Shown: positions 8,840-17,764 of the stretch, piece by piece
How positions within the stretch are numbered: position 1 is the stretch's first letter
Layout of the letters: each line of letters opens with the position of its first letter
DNA from: Pseudobutyrivibrio sp.
GTDB lineage: Bacteria > Bacillota > Clostridia > Lachnospirales > Lachnospiraceae
Reading direction: 5' to 3'
NCBI RefSeq assembly: GCF_015057185.1
Contig: NZ_SVEV01000004.1
Span: forward strand, 1-64,000
Length of the DNA stretch: 64,000 nt
Program-made: the position numbers and the translations under genes
The notes under the pieces: generated by a model
The model's database searches: none
Told to the model about the DNA's origin: nothing
Seen by the model: only the letters and a program-made list of their open reading frames with translations

Positions 8840-9970
8840 ATGGTTTATTTGAATCAGGCAGCTACCACTTTTCCTAAGCCTAAGCAGGTTTTAGATGCTG
8901 TTTCTGATGCAATAGCAAATCAACCTCAGGGGCAGTTCCGTTCAAGCTCTGCCTCTGAGGATATATTTGATATTTGCAGGAAAAATCTTGGGAAATTGTT
9001 TGGTGTAAAACAATATCAAAATATCGTATTTACGGCGGGAGCAACTGCAGCAGCAAATGCATTATTTTATGGGTTGGATTTTGAAACTGGTAAAGTTGTG
9101 GTTTCTCAAACTGAGCATAATAGCATTTTGCGACCAGCTATGAACCTTACAGAAAAAATCAGTGAGGGGATTATTTTGCCATGCGATGAAAAGGGATATT
9201 TAGAGCCTGATACATTAGAAAGTATTCTCGAAGAAAATGACAATCAAATAAGAGCAGTGTTTATTAATCATTGCTCTAATGTAACTGGAGCAATACAACC
9301 TATTGAAAAATTGGCTCAGGTTTGTCATAAACATTTGGCTATGATTATTGCAGATTTTTCCCAGAGTGCTGGTTGCATACCAATTGATGCAGACAGCTGG
9401 GGAATAGACGCATTTATTTTTGCAGGCCATAAAGGATTGTATGGCATCCAGGGAATTGGCGGATATTACATTAGACCAGAGTATAGTGTTAAACCATTTA
9501 TGTATGGAGGCACTGGTCGCGATTCAAAAATAATCAGATATGAAAATAATTTTGAGTATGAGGTAGGAACAGGAAATGGCCCAGGCGTGGCTGGGTTAAA
9601 TGCAGGAGTTAGATTTATTCTTGATACTGGAGTGGAAAATATAAGATTTCACGAGCAGCAGTTAATGGATACACTTTATAAAAGGCTAGCAGATATGAAG
9701 GGGATTAATCTTATAGCTATCCCAAAGGAAAAACGAGGACCGGTTCTTAGCTTTACAGTAGAGGGAATTAATCCATCAGATGTTGCTTATATTTTGCAGA
9801 ATGGATATGAAATCACGGTGCGGACAGGACTTCACTGTGCACCATTAATTCACGAGGCACTGCACACTAAGGACAAGGGGACAATTAGAGTGAGCGTGTC
9901 ATATTTTAATACTAAAGAGGATGTTGATGCTTTGATAGCTGCAATGACAGATATCACAGCTGGTTTATAG
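8840..9970 (+). CDS. Class V aminotransferase / cysteine desulfurase-like protein
   Basis: The 376-residue protein is a fold-type I PLP enzyme of the NifS/SufS group. The PLP lysine is Lys198 in FAGHKGLYG, and the Cys333 loop VRTGLHCAP corresponds to the sulfur-accepting loop. It most resembles the cysteine desulfurase-like proteins often found outside Fe-S operons. It starts 3 bases after the isomerase-like gene and ends 3 bases before a 99-residue protein, so it is embedded in a sugar operon, an odd place for a sulfur-mobilising enzyme. No Fe-S scaffold gene is nearby. The alternative is a PLP enzyme with another amino-group substrate. Confidence 0.85.
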   Translation: MVYLNQAATTFPKPKQVLDAVSDAIANQPQGQFRSSSASEDIFDICRKNLGKLFGVKQYQNIVFTAGATAAANALFYGLDFETGKVVVSQTEHNSILRPAMNLTEKISEGIILPCDEKGYLEPDTLESILEENDNQIRAVFINHCSNVTGAIQPIEKLAQVCHKHLAMIIADFSQSAGCIPIDADSWGIDAFIFAGHKGLYGIQGIGGYYIRPEYSVKPFMYGGTGRDSKIIRYENNFEYEVGTGNGPGVAGLNAGVRFILDTGVENIRFHEQQLMDTLYKRLADMKGINLIAIPKEKRGPVLSFTVEGINPSDVAYILQNGYEITVRTGLHCAPLIHEALHTKDKGTIRVSVSYFNTKEDVDALIAAMTDITAGL

Positions 9971-9973
9971 ATT

Positions 9974-10273
9974 ATGAAGATAGTTGACGTTAGAGAATCA
10001 AGGGAACGATGTGCCGAATCAGGCTGGTTTGCCTATGATTTCATACTAGAAGAACAAGTAAATAAAGAATTGATTTTGGCTTTAAAGCCTTTAGGGGCAA
10101 TGACTTATCTTCCTATGTTAAAAAAGCCTTTCTTTAAAATCGAGTCTAATTATTATTTCCTAAAGGGTATGGAAAAGGATGATTTTATACGTGTCGCAGT
10201 TCATGACAAGCACAGGGAAGAACTGGATAAGGTTAGGGACTATATAGAAAATTTGTCAGTTTTTTCCAGTTAA
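9974..10273 (+). CDS. Small protein of unknown function linked to the NifS-like enzyme
   Basis: I do not recognise this 99-residue protein. It has no signal peptide, membrane helix or metal-binding cysteine cluster, and only one cysteine (near residue 13). It is rich in charged residues, with a helical-looking C-terminus (HREELDKVRDYIENL). It starts 3 bases after the NifS-like gene, which argues for a joint function, for example an accessory subunit or sulfur acceptor; that is inference. Confidence 0.7.
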   Translation: MKIVDVRESRERCAESGWFAYDFILEEQVNKELILALKPLGAMTYLPMLKKPFFKIESNYYFLKGMEKDDFIRVAVHDKHREELDKVRDYIENLSVFSS

Positions 10274-10400
10274 AAAATCACATAAAACAGCTTAAAAAAT
10301 CCATGGTAGTAAATAGCACCATAGGGTTAAATTATAATTAATAACAGACAGTTTTGAGAGGGTTACTGTCGAAATATCAAACAGAAATGGGGGATTTCTT

Positions 10401-11741
10401 ATGAAGAAAAAATTAATTTCTGGGTTGCTTTGTGCAACAATGGCATCCGCACTTTTTGCAGGATGCGGTGGCTCGTCTGAAACAGGATCAGACGCTTCGG
10501 GAGAGAGCGGATCTTCAGCAGCAGGCGGCACAATTACAATCATGGCTAGCCAAGATTGGATTGAAGACTCTGAGCAGGAGCTTGGAGCAAAGTTTGAGGA
10601 GGAGACAGGTATTCACGTTGACTACCAAATCCTTCCAGCAGACCAGTATCAGGATGTTTTGCTTACACGTTTGAACTCTGGTGAAGGGCCTGATATTTTC
10701 ATGGCACAGTCAGGCTTTGCCATTGACACAACCTACAAGGTTCAGGAAAATGCAGTTGATTTATCTAACGAACCATGGATGAGCACTTACAGCTCATTTT
10801 CAGCAGAGCAAACGTCAGTAGACGGCAAAAACTATGGTATGACATACTATGATACAACAACAGACTACTACATGATTTACAACAAAAAAATCATGGAAGC
10901 AGCTGGTGTAACATCTGTACCAACAACATTTGCTGATTTTGAAGCTGCATGCCAAAAAATTATGGATTCAGGTGTAACACCTATTTACGAGCCTGTAGCT
11001 GATGGTTGGCATCAGACAATGCTTTGGACAGCGAACGCTCAGGTTATGGACAAGGAAGATCCAGGCATTATTGACAAGCTCAACAACAACGAGACAACAT
11101 TTGCTGAGAACGAAACAATGCTTACAGCATTAACTCAGCTCAATGATTTAGCACAAAAGGGATACTTTGGAGACAACTATCTTTCAGATGAATTTGCAAA
11201 TGCAGAAGGATATCTTGCATCAGGTGAATATTGCATGTGCTTCTTAAAGCCAGGTGCAATCGCATCAATCGTAGCAAATGAAAACAACGCAGGCTACACA
11301 GAAGATGATTTCGGCATCATGCTTCTTCCAATCTGTGACAACCAGTACCTCAACGTACACCCAACTGGACCATCTAAGTTTATCTACTCTGGTTCAGCAA
11401 ATATCGATGCTGCAAAGCAGTACCTTGAGTACATTTCTTCTAAGGACAGCATTCAGTATGTAATCGACAACGCATCAGATGTTGAAAACCTTCCATTTGA
11501 TGCAGGTCAGACACCTGAGTACTCAGCTACAACAGAAGAATTCCTTGGAAGCTTTGACGACGCAACATCAGGCATGGTTCTCCAGGACGTATGTAAATAC
11601 TACAATGAGCAGTGGATGGATATTTCAGCAAACATCGCATCTATGTTCATTGGAGACATGACACCACAGGAAGTACTTGAAGCAATCGACGCAGGACGTG
11701 CACAGCTTGCAGAGGCAGCTGGCGACCCTAACTGGCAATAA
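10401..11741 (+). CDS. Sugar-binding lipoprotein of an ABC importer
   Basis: This 446-residue extracellular solute-binding protein (family 1) has a lipoprotein signal peptide with lipobox LFAGC and lipidated Cys22, followed by a Ser/Gly-rich linker to about residue 45. The body TITIMASQDWIEDSEQE begins the periplasmic-binding fold. It sits 128 bases after the small gene, behind its own leader region and before a strong terminator. It probably delivers oligosaccharides to the permeases at 3363 and 4238, the only importer genes of this class upstream. Binding proteins are often expressed more strongly than permeases, which fits a separate promoter. Confidence 0.9.
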   Translation: MKKKLISGLLCATMASALFAGCGGSSETGSDASGESGSSAAGGTITIMASQDWIEDSEQELGAKFEEETGIHVDYQILPADQYQDVLLTRLNSGEGPDIFMAQSGFAIDTTYKVQENAVDLSNEPWMSTYSSFSAEQTSVDGKNYGMTYYDTTTDYYMIYNKKIMEAAGVTSVPTTFADFEAACQKIMDSGVTPIYEPVADGWHQTMLWTANAQVMDKEDPGIIDKLNNNETTFAENETMLTALTQLNDLAQKGYFGDNYLSDEFANAEGYLASGEYCMCFLKPGAIASIVANENNAGYTEDDFGIMLLPICDNQYLNVHPTGPSKFIYSGSANIDAAKQYLEYISSKDSIQYVIDNASDVENLPFDAGQTPEYSATTEEFLGSFDDATSGMVLQDVCKYYNEQWMDISANIASMFIGDMTPQEVLEAIDAGRAQLAEAAGDPNWQ

Positions 11742-11762
11742 TATTTGAGTAACTTATATATA

Positions 11763-11796
11763 GGCCTTGGATTCTAATGGATCCAAGGTCTTTTTT
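11763..11796 (+). terminator. Rho-independent terminator after the binding protein
   Basis: GGCCTTGGAT (11763-11772) pairs with ATCCAAGGTC (11781-11790) with one G-T pair, and six T follow at 11791-11796. It ends the GH31/transport operon. Confidence 0.9.
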
Positions 11797-11846
11797 ATGA
11801 GGTGCATATTTGATATTATTAAATCAGATTATTGAGGAGGTATATC

Positions 11847-13004
11847 ATGGGTGTTAATTTTTCAGAGGCAATAAAGTATATTGGATGTAATGACAAGACA
11901 ATTGATTTATTTGAGAGCCAGTATCCTGTTCCTAATGGAGTTTCATACAACTCCTATGTGATTATGGATGACAAGATTGCGGTAATGGATACGGTGGATC
12001 CTAGATTTACTGACGAGTGGCTTGCTAATCTTGGTGAGGCATTGGCAGGACGTAAGCCTGATTATTTGGTGGTTCAGCATATGGAGCCGGATCATTCAGG
12101 TTCTATTAAGGCTTTCTTGGAGAAGTATACCGATACTACAGTTGTGGGAAATGCAAAGACATTTCCAATGATGGGACAGTTTATGGATTCGGCGCTTTTT
12201 GAAAATCGTAAATGCGTAGTGGCTGAGAGGGATACTCTTGAGCTGGGAAATCATACCTTGACATTTGTTATGGCACCAATGGTTCATTGGCCAGAGGTTA
12301 TGGTTACATATGAATCTAGTGAGAAGGTGCTGTTTTCTGCTGATGGCTTCGGAAAGTTTGGTGCACTTGATGTGGATGAGCCATGGATTGATGAGGCACG
12401 TAGATATTATCTCAATATTGTGGGTAAGTATGGTGCTTCAGTACAGGGATTGTTGAAAAAGGCTACAGCTCTTGATATTAAAACTATTTGCCCTCTTCAT
12501 GGTCCAATTCTCACTGAGAATTTAGGATACTATATTGATTTGTATGATACATGGAGCAGCTACAAGCCAGAGATTGATGGTGTGCTTGTAGTTAGTGCAT
12601 CTATCCATGGAAACACAAAAAAGGCAGCTCTTCAAATGTATGAAAAGCTTCAGGCAGCTGGTGTAGAAGCTAAGTTTATTGATGTGTGCAGAGAGTCAGT
12701 TTCAGAAGCGGTTGCTCAGGCATTTCGTTATAGTAAAATGGTTAGCTGCGCTAGCACCTATGATGGAAATTTGTTCCTTCCAATGGAAGATTTCTTGCAT
12801 CATCTAAAGGCAAAAACTTATCAAAATAGAAAGGTTGCTTTGGTTGAAAATGGAACATGGGCTCCTCAGGCAGCTAAATGCATGAAGGCAATTTTAGAGC
12901 CTATGAAGAATATTGAGTTTATCGAGCCAGTTGTTACAATAAAGTCTACTCTAAATCAAGAGAGTGAACAGAAATTGTTAGAACTTGTTGATGCGTTGAA
13001 ATAA
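11847..13004 (+). CDS. FprA-type flavo-diiron protein
   Basis: The ATG at 11847 is preceded by TTGAGGAGG, so I use it rather than the in-frame ATG 15 bases upstream, giving 385 residues. The N-terminal metallo-beta-lactamase-like domain carries the diiron motif HMEPDH at 78-83, with further ligands expected in VHWPE, SADGFG and CPLHGP. The C-terminal flavodoxin domain (about 250-385) binds FMN (VSASIHGNTKKAA). Such proteins reduce O2 to water, or NO to N2O, in the cytoplasm of anaerobes. It is a single-gene unit with terminators on both sides, so it looks like an independent oxygen-defence gene placed among sugar genes. Confidence 0.92.
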   Translation: MGVNFSEAIKYIGCNDKTIDLFESQYPVPNGVSYNSYVIMDDKIAVMDTVDPRFTDEWLANLGEALAGRKPDYLVVQHMEPDHSGSIKAFLEKYTDTTVVGNAKTFPMMGQFMDSALFENRKCVVAERDTLELGNHTLTFVMAPMVHWPEVMVTYESSEKVLFSADGFGKFGALDVDEPWIDEARRYYLNIVGKYGASVQGLLKKATALDIKTICPLHGPILTENLGYYIDLYDTWSSYKPEIDGVLVVSASIHGNTKKAALQMYEKLQAAGVEAKFIDVCRESVSEAVAQAFRYSKMVSCASTYDGNLFLPMEDFLHHLKAKTYQNRKVALVENGTWAPQAAKCMKAILEPMKNIEFIEPVVTIKSTLNQESEQKLLELVDALK

Positions 13005-13008
13005 AAAA

Positions 13009-13049
13009 ATGGGGTGAGAGATTAAGAAATCTCCACCCCATGATTTTTT
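13009..13049. terminator. Bidirectional terminator between convergent genes
   Basis: ATGGGGTG (13009-13016) pairs with CACCCCAT (13034-13041), and the stem continues as GAGATT/AATCTC with one bulged A. A-runs lie upstream and T-runs downstream, so it can work on both strands. It overlaps the last codons of the minus-strand AraC gene. Confidence 0.88.
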
Positions 13050-13858
13050 CTATATTCTGTTGGCGATACATTTTTGATTCTTTTGAATGCTTTAGAGAAA
13101 GTAAAAGAATCGGAATAACCAACTAATAAAGCTATGCTGCTGATGTTTTCGGTGCTTTCCAAAAGCAATTCAGTAGCTTTTTTTATTCTATAGGTTAGAA
13201 GATATGACTGTGGTGTGTAACCAGTTGCATGCTTGAAAACTCTAGTAAGATAACTACGATTCAAGCCGCATGCAGAAGCAACCTCCTCTATTCCTATTGG
13301 TTCAGAATATTTTAGACGAATAAAGCTTATTGCATTTCTTACATAGGCAAGACGTGGATCAACATCTATTTGTTCTCGATTGGTAGAAAGCTCAATGACC
13401 TTATCAAAAAATTCATAGACCTTTGCATAGCATAGGCATTCACGGCTGCTGTTATCATATATTTCATTAATAATATCCAGTAGACATGTGCTATCAGAGC
13501 TTGGAATGAATACAGGATTTTCTGTATTGACCCCCGCGCTGTTAAAAAGCTCCAAGGTTCTAGGACCATCTATATGCATCCATGCATAGCTCCAGGGATC
13601 ATCGGCGTCCGCCTCATAATATGCCTTACATTTGGCTGGAATAAGAAATCCCTGACCAGCTTTAACTTCAAATCTATTCCCATTTAAAATCAAAAATCCG
13701 CGTCCGGAGCAGACATAATGAAATATAGTTCTTGGACGGACAATAGGACCATAATTATATCCAGCTTCGCATTTATAAAAGCCAACCTCAAAAAGGTAAA
13801 AGTCGTTAGACTTTGTGTAATCCAAGAACTTTACCTTATCAACCCCAGTTACAACCAT
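13022..13858 (-). CDS. AraC-family regulator (MsmR/RafR-like)
   Basis: The 278-residue protein has an N-terminal cupin sugar-sensing domain (about 20-150; FHYVCSGRGFLILNG) and a C-terminal AraC DNA-binding domain (about 165-275) with two helix-turn-helix units (IEEVASACGLNRSYLTRVFK and ISSIALLVGYSDSFTFSKAF). It is divergent from the alpha-galactosidase gene, the typical arrangement for MsmR/RafR activators of melibiose or raffinose use. The intergenic region holds a clear palindrome at 13876-13892. Its final codons form part of the shared terminator. Confidence 0.9.
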   Translation of the reverse strand: MVVTGVDKVKFLDYTKSNDFYLFEVGFYKCEAGYNYGPIVRPRTIFHYVCSGRGFLILNGNRFEVKAGQGFLIPAKCKAYYEADADDPWSYAWMHIDGPRTLELFNSAGVNTENPVFIPSSDSTCLLDIINEIYDNSSRECLCYAKVYEFFDKVIELSTNREQIDVDPRLAYVRNAISFIRLKYSEPIGIEEVASACGLNRSYLTRVFKHATGYTPQSYLLTYRIKKATELLLESTENISSIALLVGYSDSFTFSKAFKRIKNVSPTEYRKNHGVEIS

Positions 13859-13875
13859 ATATCTCCCTTTCTACA

Positions 13876-13892
13876 ATGTCACATTGTGACAT
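13876..13892. promoter_or_regulatory. Palindromic operator ATGTCA-N5-TGACAT upstream of GH36
   Basis: The 17-base sequence ATGTCACATTGTGACAT has perfect 6-bp half-sites (in fact 8 bp each side of one central base). It lies 18 bases upstream of the AraC gene start and about 140 bases upstream of the alpha-galactosidase. The same half-sites with the same spacing recur at 16234-16250, before the linked importer, so this is probably a local regulator's site. Confidence 0.7.
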
Positions 13893-14033
13893 CATTAAAA
13901 ACCATTAAGCCATAAACATTTTTAGATATCCAAATATAATTATATCAAGACTAAAACAATATTCAGATGTTTTAATTCTCTTATTTACATGATAAGGGTA
14001 TTATAACAAATCTACAGGCGTTGAGGTGAATGA

Positions 14034-16247
14034 ATGGCAGTAAAAATTAATGATTCAGAAAAACAATTTCACTTGTACAATTCCAAACTCAGCTATGTTA
14101 TAGGAGAAGGTCCTGATGGTGGGATTGAGCAATTGTATTTTGGTAAAAGAATTAATGAGAATCAGATTCTCAAGGGATATCAGACTAGATGCGGTAGACC
14201 TCTTTGCTGCCCAGCAAATGAGGAAGAGACATATTCAAAGGAGCTAGGGCTTCGAGAATATCCTTCCTTTGGAACTGGAGATTTTAGAGGGGCTGCATAT
14301 GAAATATGTCAGGAAAATGGCTCTAGAGTTACAGAGCTTGTTTTTAAATCCTATGAGGTTTGTAGCGGTAAAAAGAAGATACCAGGTCTCCCAGCCAGCT
14401 ACGTTAACAATGAGGATGAAGCTACAACATTAAAGCTTACTTGCTTTGATGAAGTGGCAAAGGTTGAGGTGGTTCTTTATTACACTTTGTTTGAGAATTA
14501 TCCAATCATTACTCGAAATGTAAGCTTTAAGAATCTGGGTAAGGAAGAGTTAAAGCTTACAAAAGCCCTTAGCTGCTGTATTGACTTCTTTGACAATGAA
14601 TATGATTTGGTTCAGTTCGAAGGTGCTTGGGGAAGAGAACGTTATCCTAAGATAAGAGCAATAGAAAAAGGAATCATGCAGGTAGAAAGCATGAGAGGTC
14701 ATTCTAGCCCTAACTTTAATCCATTTGTAATCATAAAAAGAAAAAATACAGATGAATTTCAGGGAGAAGCTATTGGAATTAATTTAGTTTATAGTGGAAA
14801 CTTTTTGGCAAGGATAGAGGCAGGAAGCTTTGGAGGCTTCAGATTTACAATGGGAATTAATCCAACCTGGTTCCAGTGGCCACTTGGGGAGAATGAAGAG
14901 TTTTATACACCTGAGGTTATCATCACCTATACAAATGATGGACTTAATGATCTGAGCCAAAACATTCATCGTTTCATGAATAATCAATTGGTACGTTCAC
15001 CATACAAGAATAAACCAAGACCAATTCTTCTCAATAACTGGGAAGCTACAGAAATGAATTTTGATGAAGAAAAAATCCTAAAGATTGCCAGAAAGGGTAA
15101 AGAAGCTGGGGTTGAACTCTTTGTATTGGATGATGGTTGGTTTGGAAAAAGAAATAATGATTACGCAGGTCTTGGAGACTGGTTCGTAAATACGGATAAA
15201 TTGCCAGATGGAATTTCCGGTTTATCAAAAAAGATAAATGAAATTGGATTAGATTTTGGTTTGTGGATTGAGCCTGAAATGGTAAATGAAGATTCTGATT
15301 TGTACAGAGCACATCCTGATTGGGTGCTTGCTGCTCCAAACAGAAAGAAGACACTAGGTCGCCATCAGATGGTTTTAGATTATTCTAAGCCAGAGGTTGT
15401 TGATTATATTTATGACATGCTTCACAAGGTTATTTCAACAGCATCAATTAGCTATATTAAGTGGGATATGAACCGTGCTATCACAGAGTGCTATAGCCAA
15501 AATGTGCCAGCTGATAGGCAGGGAATGGTTTATCACAAATATATTATGGGGGTATATAGCTTGTATGAGCGATTAATCCAAGAATTCCCTAATATTTTGT
15601 TTGAATCCTGTGCCAGTGGTGGTGGACGCTTTGATGCAGGAATGCTTTATTATGCGCCACAGGCTTGGTGTTCAGATGATACAGATGGTCATGAACGTGT
15701 GAAAATTCAATATGGTACAAGCTATGGCTATCCAATTTCATCTATAGGTGCCCATGTTTCAGCTTCTCCAAATCAGCAGACAGGAAGAACCATGGATATA
15801 GACGACAGGGCAAACATTGCTTGCTTTGGTACCTTTGGCTATGAGCTTGATTTAAACGAAGTGTCAGAGGAAGAATTTGAACGAGTTAAAAAGCAAATCG
15901 AGTTTATGAAAAAGTATAGAGGACTTTTCCAGTATGGTACACTTTATCGCTTACAGTCGCCATTTGAAAAAAATACTGCAAGCTGGATGGTAGTTTCTGA
16001 GGATAAGAGCCTTGCAATCGTTGCGATTTATCGTTCTTTAAAGACTCCGAATGATGAGCTTGAAAGGATAAAGCTTCAAGGATTGACAGAAAATGCTATT
16101 TATGAAATAAATCACAAAGAAATGTATTATGGGGATTTACTTATGGCGCAGGGAATTGGTACAATGGAACCTGCTGAAAATTGGTTTGAGTCGGATAATG
16201 ACTTCACTTCTAGAATGTTTATACTAGAACAGCATGTCACAAAATGA
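14034..16247 (+). CDS. GH36 alpha-galactosidase
   Basis: The 737-residue protein has the usual GH36 layout: N-terminal beta-supersandwich (about 1-330), TIM barrel (about 340-640) and C-terminal beta sheet. The nucleophile is Asp478 in IKWDMNR and the acid/base is Asp548 in WCSDDTD; the substrate-loop motifs VLDDGWFGKR and ESCASGGGRFD are intact. It hydrolyses terminal alpha-1,6-galactose from melibiose, raffinose or galactomannan oligosaccharides. There is no signal peptide, so it is cytoplasmic. A binding protein and two permeases follow. Its stop codon lies inside the second ATGTCA-N5-TGACAT palindrome. Confidence 0.95.
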   Translation: MAVKINDSEKQFHLYNSKLSYVIGEGPDGGIEQLYFGKRINENQILKGYQTRCGRPLCCPANEEETYSKELGLREYPSFGTGDFRGAAYEICQENGSRVTELVFKSYEVCSGKKKIPGLPASYVNNEDEATTLKLTCFDEVAKVEVVLYYTLFENYPIITRNVSFKNLGKEELKLTKALSCCIDFFDNEYDLVQFEGAWGRERYPKIRAIEKGIMQVESMRGHSSPNFNPFVIIKRKNTDEFQGEAIGINLVYSGNFLARIEAGSFGGFRFTMGINPTWFQWPLGENEEFYTPEVIITYTNDGLNDLSQNIHRFMNNQLVRSPYKNKPRPILLNNWEATEMNFDEEKILKIARKGKEAGVELFVLDDGWFGKRNNDYAGLGDWFVNTDKLPDGISGLSKKINEIGLDFGLWIEPEMVNEDSDLYRAHPDWVLAAPNRKKTLGRHQMVLDYSKPEVVDYIYDMLHKVISTASISYIKWDMNRAITECYSQNVPADRQGMVYHKYIMGVYSLYERLIQEFPNILFESCASGGGRFDAGMLYYAPQAWCSDDTDGHERVKIQYGTSYGYPISSIGAHVSASPNQQTGRTMDIDDRANIACFGTFGYELDLNEVSEEEFERVKKQIEFMKKYRGLFQYGTLYRLQSPFEKNTASWMVVSEDKSLAIVAIYRSLKTPNDELERIKLQGLTENAIYEINHKEMYYGDLLMAQGIGTMEPAENWFESDNDFTSRMFILEQHVTK

Positions 16248-16250
16248 CAT
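16234..16250. promoter_or_regulatory. Second ATGTCA-N5-TGACAT palindrome, upstream of the importer
   Basis: ATGTCACAAAATGACAT repeats the half-sites and 5-base spacing of the site at 13876-13892. It overlaps the stop codon of the alpha-galactosidase (16245-16247) and lies 97 bases before the binding-protein gene. It probably controls an internal promoter in the 100-base gap. Confidence 0.65.
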
Positions 16251-16347
16251 ATATAGTGATTATTATTCCATACAAAGATATGTATTTTAAGGCTATTATA
16301 AAAAAAGAATAAGGTAACCGAAAGGCACAAAATGGGAGGTAGTTTTT

Positions 16348-17664
16348 ATGAAAGCAAAAAGAATAGGGGCTTTAGTATTGAGCTCACTCATGGCAATGTC
16401 CATGATGGCTTGTGGAGATTCGGCCGGTTCTGAATCTAGCGATGCCGGAGCAAGTACTGAAGGAACAGCAACCGAAATGCAGGGTAGTGTAGAGGGAGAG
16501 TTAACCGTATGCATTTGGGATGAGAACCAGAGACCAGGTCTTCAGGAAATTATTGATGAATGGTCAGCAGAGTCTGGTGTAAAAGCAACAATTCAAGTAG
16601 TTGGCTGGGATGATTACTGGACACTTCTTGAAGCAGGCGCTTCAGGTGGAGAACTTCCTGATGTATTCTGGATGCACTCAAATCAGGCACAGAAATACAT
16701 GGAAAACGACATGCTCATGGATTTAACAGACAAAATCGCTGCTAGCGACAAAATTGACATGAGCAATTATTATGAAGGAATCGTAGATTTATATCAGTCA
16801 GATGGAAAGCAGTACGCAGTACCTAAGGATATCGATACAATCGCTCTTTGGTACAACAAGACAATCTTTGATGAGATGGGGGTTGCTTATCCAGATGAGA
16901 CATGGACATGGGATGATTTCGTAGATGCAGCTGCAAAGCTTACAAATGAAGATCACTGGGGATATGCAATTGCACCATCTAACAACCAGGATTCATTCTA
17001 CAATGCAGTATACTCTATGGGCGGAGAAATCATCAACGAGGACAAGACAGCTTCAGGATATGACAATCCAAACACAGTTAAGGCAATTCAGATGTTTGTA
17101 GATATGGTACAGGATGGCTCTTGCCCAGACCTTAATACAGTATCTGAGACAAAGCCTGATGTACTTTTCGAGTCAGGTAAGGTTGCAATGGTAACACAGG
17201 GTTCTTGGATGGTAGCTGCATTCAAAGATAATGAGTATACAGCAGCAAACTGTGATGTAGCTGTTCTTCCAAAGGATGCTACAACAGGTAAGAGAGTTTC
17301 TATCTACAATGGTCTTGGTTGGGCTGCTTCAGCTACAACAAAGAATCCAGATGCAGCTTGGTCACTTATTGAGTGGTTAGGTTCTAAGGAAATGCAGGAG
17401 AAGCAGGCAGAGCTTGGTGTAACAATGTCAGCTTACAAAGGATGCTCAGACCTTTGGGTTAACTGCACAGACGTATTTGATCTTAACGGTCATATGAAGA
17501 TGCTTGATGCTGATTTAGTATTTAGACCATACTCTAAGTACACAACTGTTTGGGAAGATATGCAGACAGAGAAGCTTAAAGATGCATGGACTGGTGAAAA
17601 GGATGTTCCTACAGTTTGCCAGGAAATTTGTGACAGCATGAATCAAACTCTTAGTGAAGAGTAA
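16348..17664 (+). CDS. Sugar-binding lipoprotein of the alpha-galactoside importer
   Basis: This 438-residue family 1 solute-binding protein has a lipoprotein signal peptide (lipobox SMMAC, Cys22) and a Ser/Glu/Thr-rich linker to about residue 45. The binding domain starts at ELTVCIWDENQRPGLQEI. A good ribosome-binding site (GGGAGG) precedes the ATG. The genes for its two permeases follow after a 100-base gap containing a hairpin. By context it binds alpha-galactosides; the ligand is not provable from sequence. Confidence 0.92.
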   Translation: MKAKRIGALVLSSLMAMSMMACGDSAGSESSDAGASTEGTATEMQGSVEGELTVCIWDENQRPGLQEIIDEWSAESGVKATIQVVGWDDYWTLLEAGASGGELPDVFWMHSNQAQKYMENDMLMDLTDKIAASDKIDMSNYYEGIVDLYQSDGKQYAVPKDIDTIALWYNKTIFDEMGVAYPDETWTWDDFVDAAAKLTNEDHWGYAIAPSNNQDSFYNAVYSMGGEIINEDKTASGYDNPNTVKAIQMFVDMVQDGSCPDLNTVSETKPDVLFESGKVAMVTQGSWMVAAFKDNEYTAANCDVAVLPKDATTGKRVSIYNGLGWAASATTKNPDAAWSLIEWLGSKEMQEKQAELGVTMSAYKGCSDLWVNCTDVFDLNGHMKMLDADLVFRPYSKYTTVWEDMQTEKLKDAWTGEKDVPTVCQEICDSMNQTLSEE

Positions 17665-17704
17665 CTCTTTCTTCCTTCTAATAAAATACATGTGATATAT
17701 GGAC

Positions 17705-17735
17705 GAAGGTGCAGAGATTGCAGTTCTGCACCTTC
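17705..17735 (+). other. Intercistronic hairpin between binding protein and permeases
   Basis: A perfect 11-bp stem (GAAGGTGCAGA 17705-17715 with TCTGCACCTTC 17725-17735) has a 9-base loop and no strong T-run after it. Hairpins at this position usually stabilise the binding-protein mRNA or lower permease expression by partial termination. Confidence 0.7.
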
Positions 17736-17764
17736 TCCTAATTTAAAAGTGGAGAAGTAATGTT

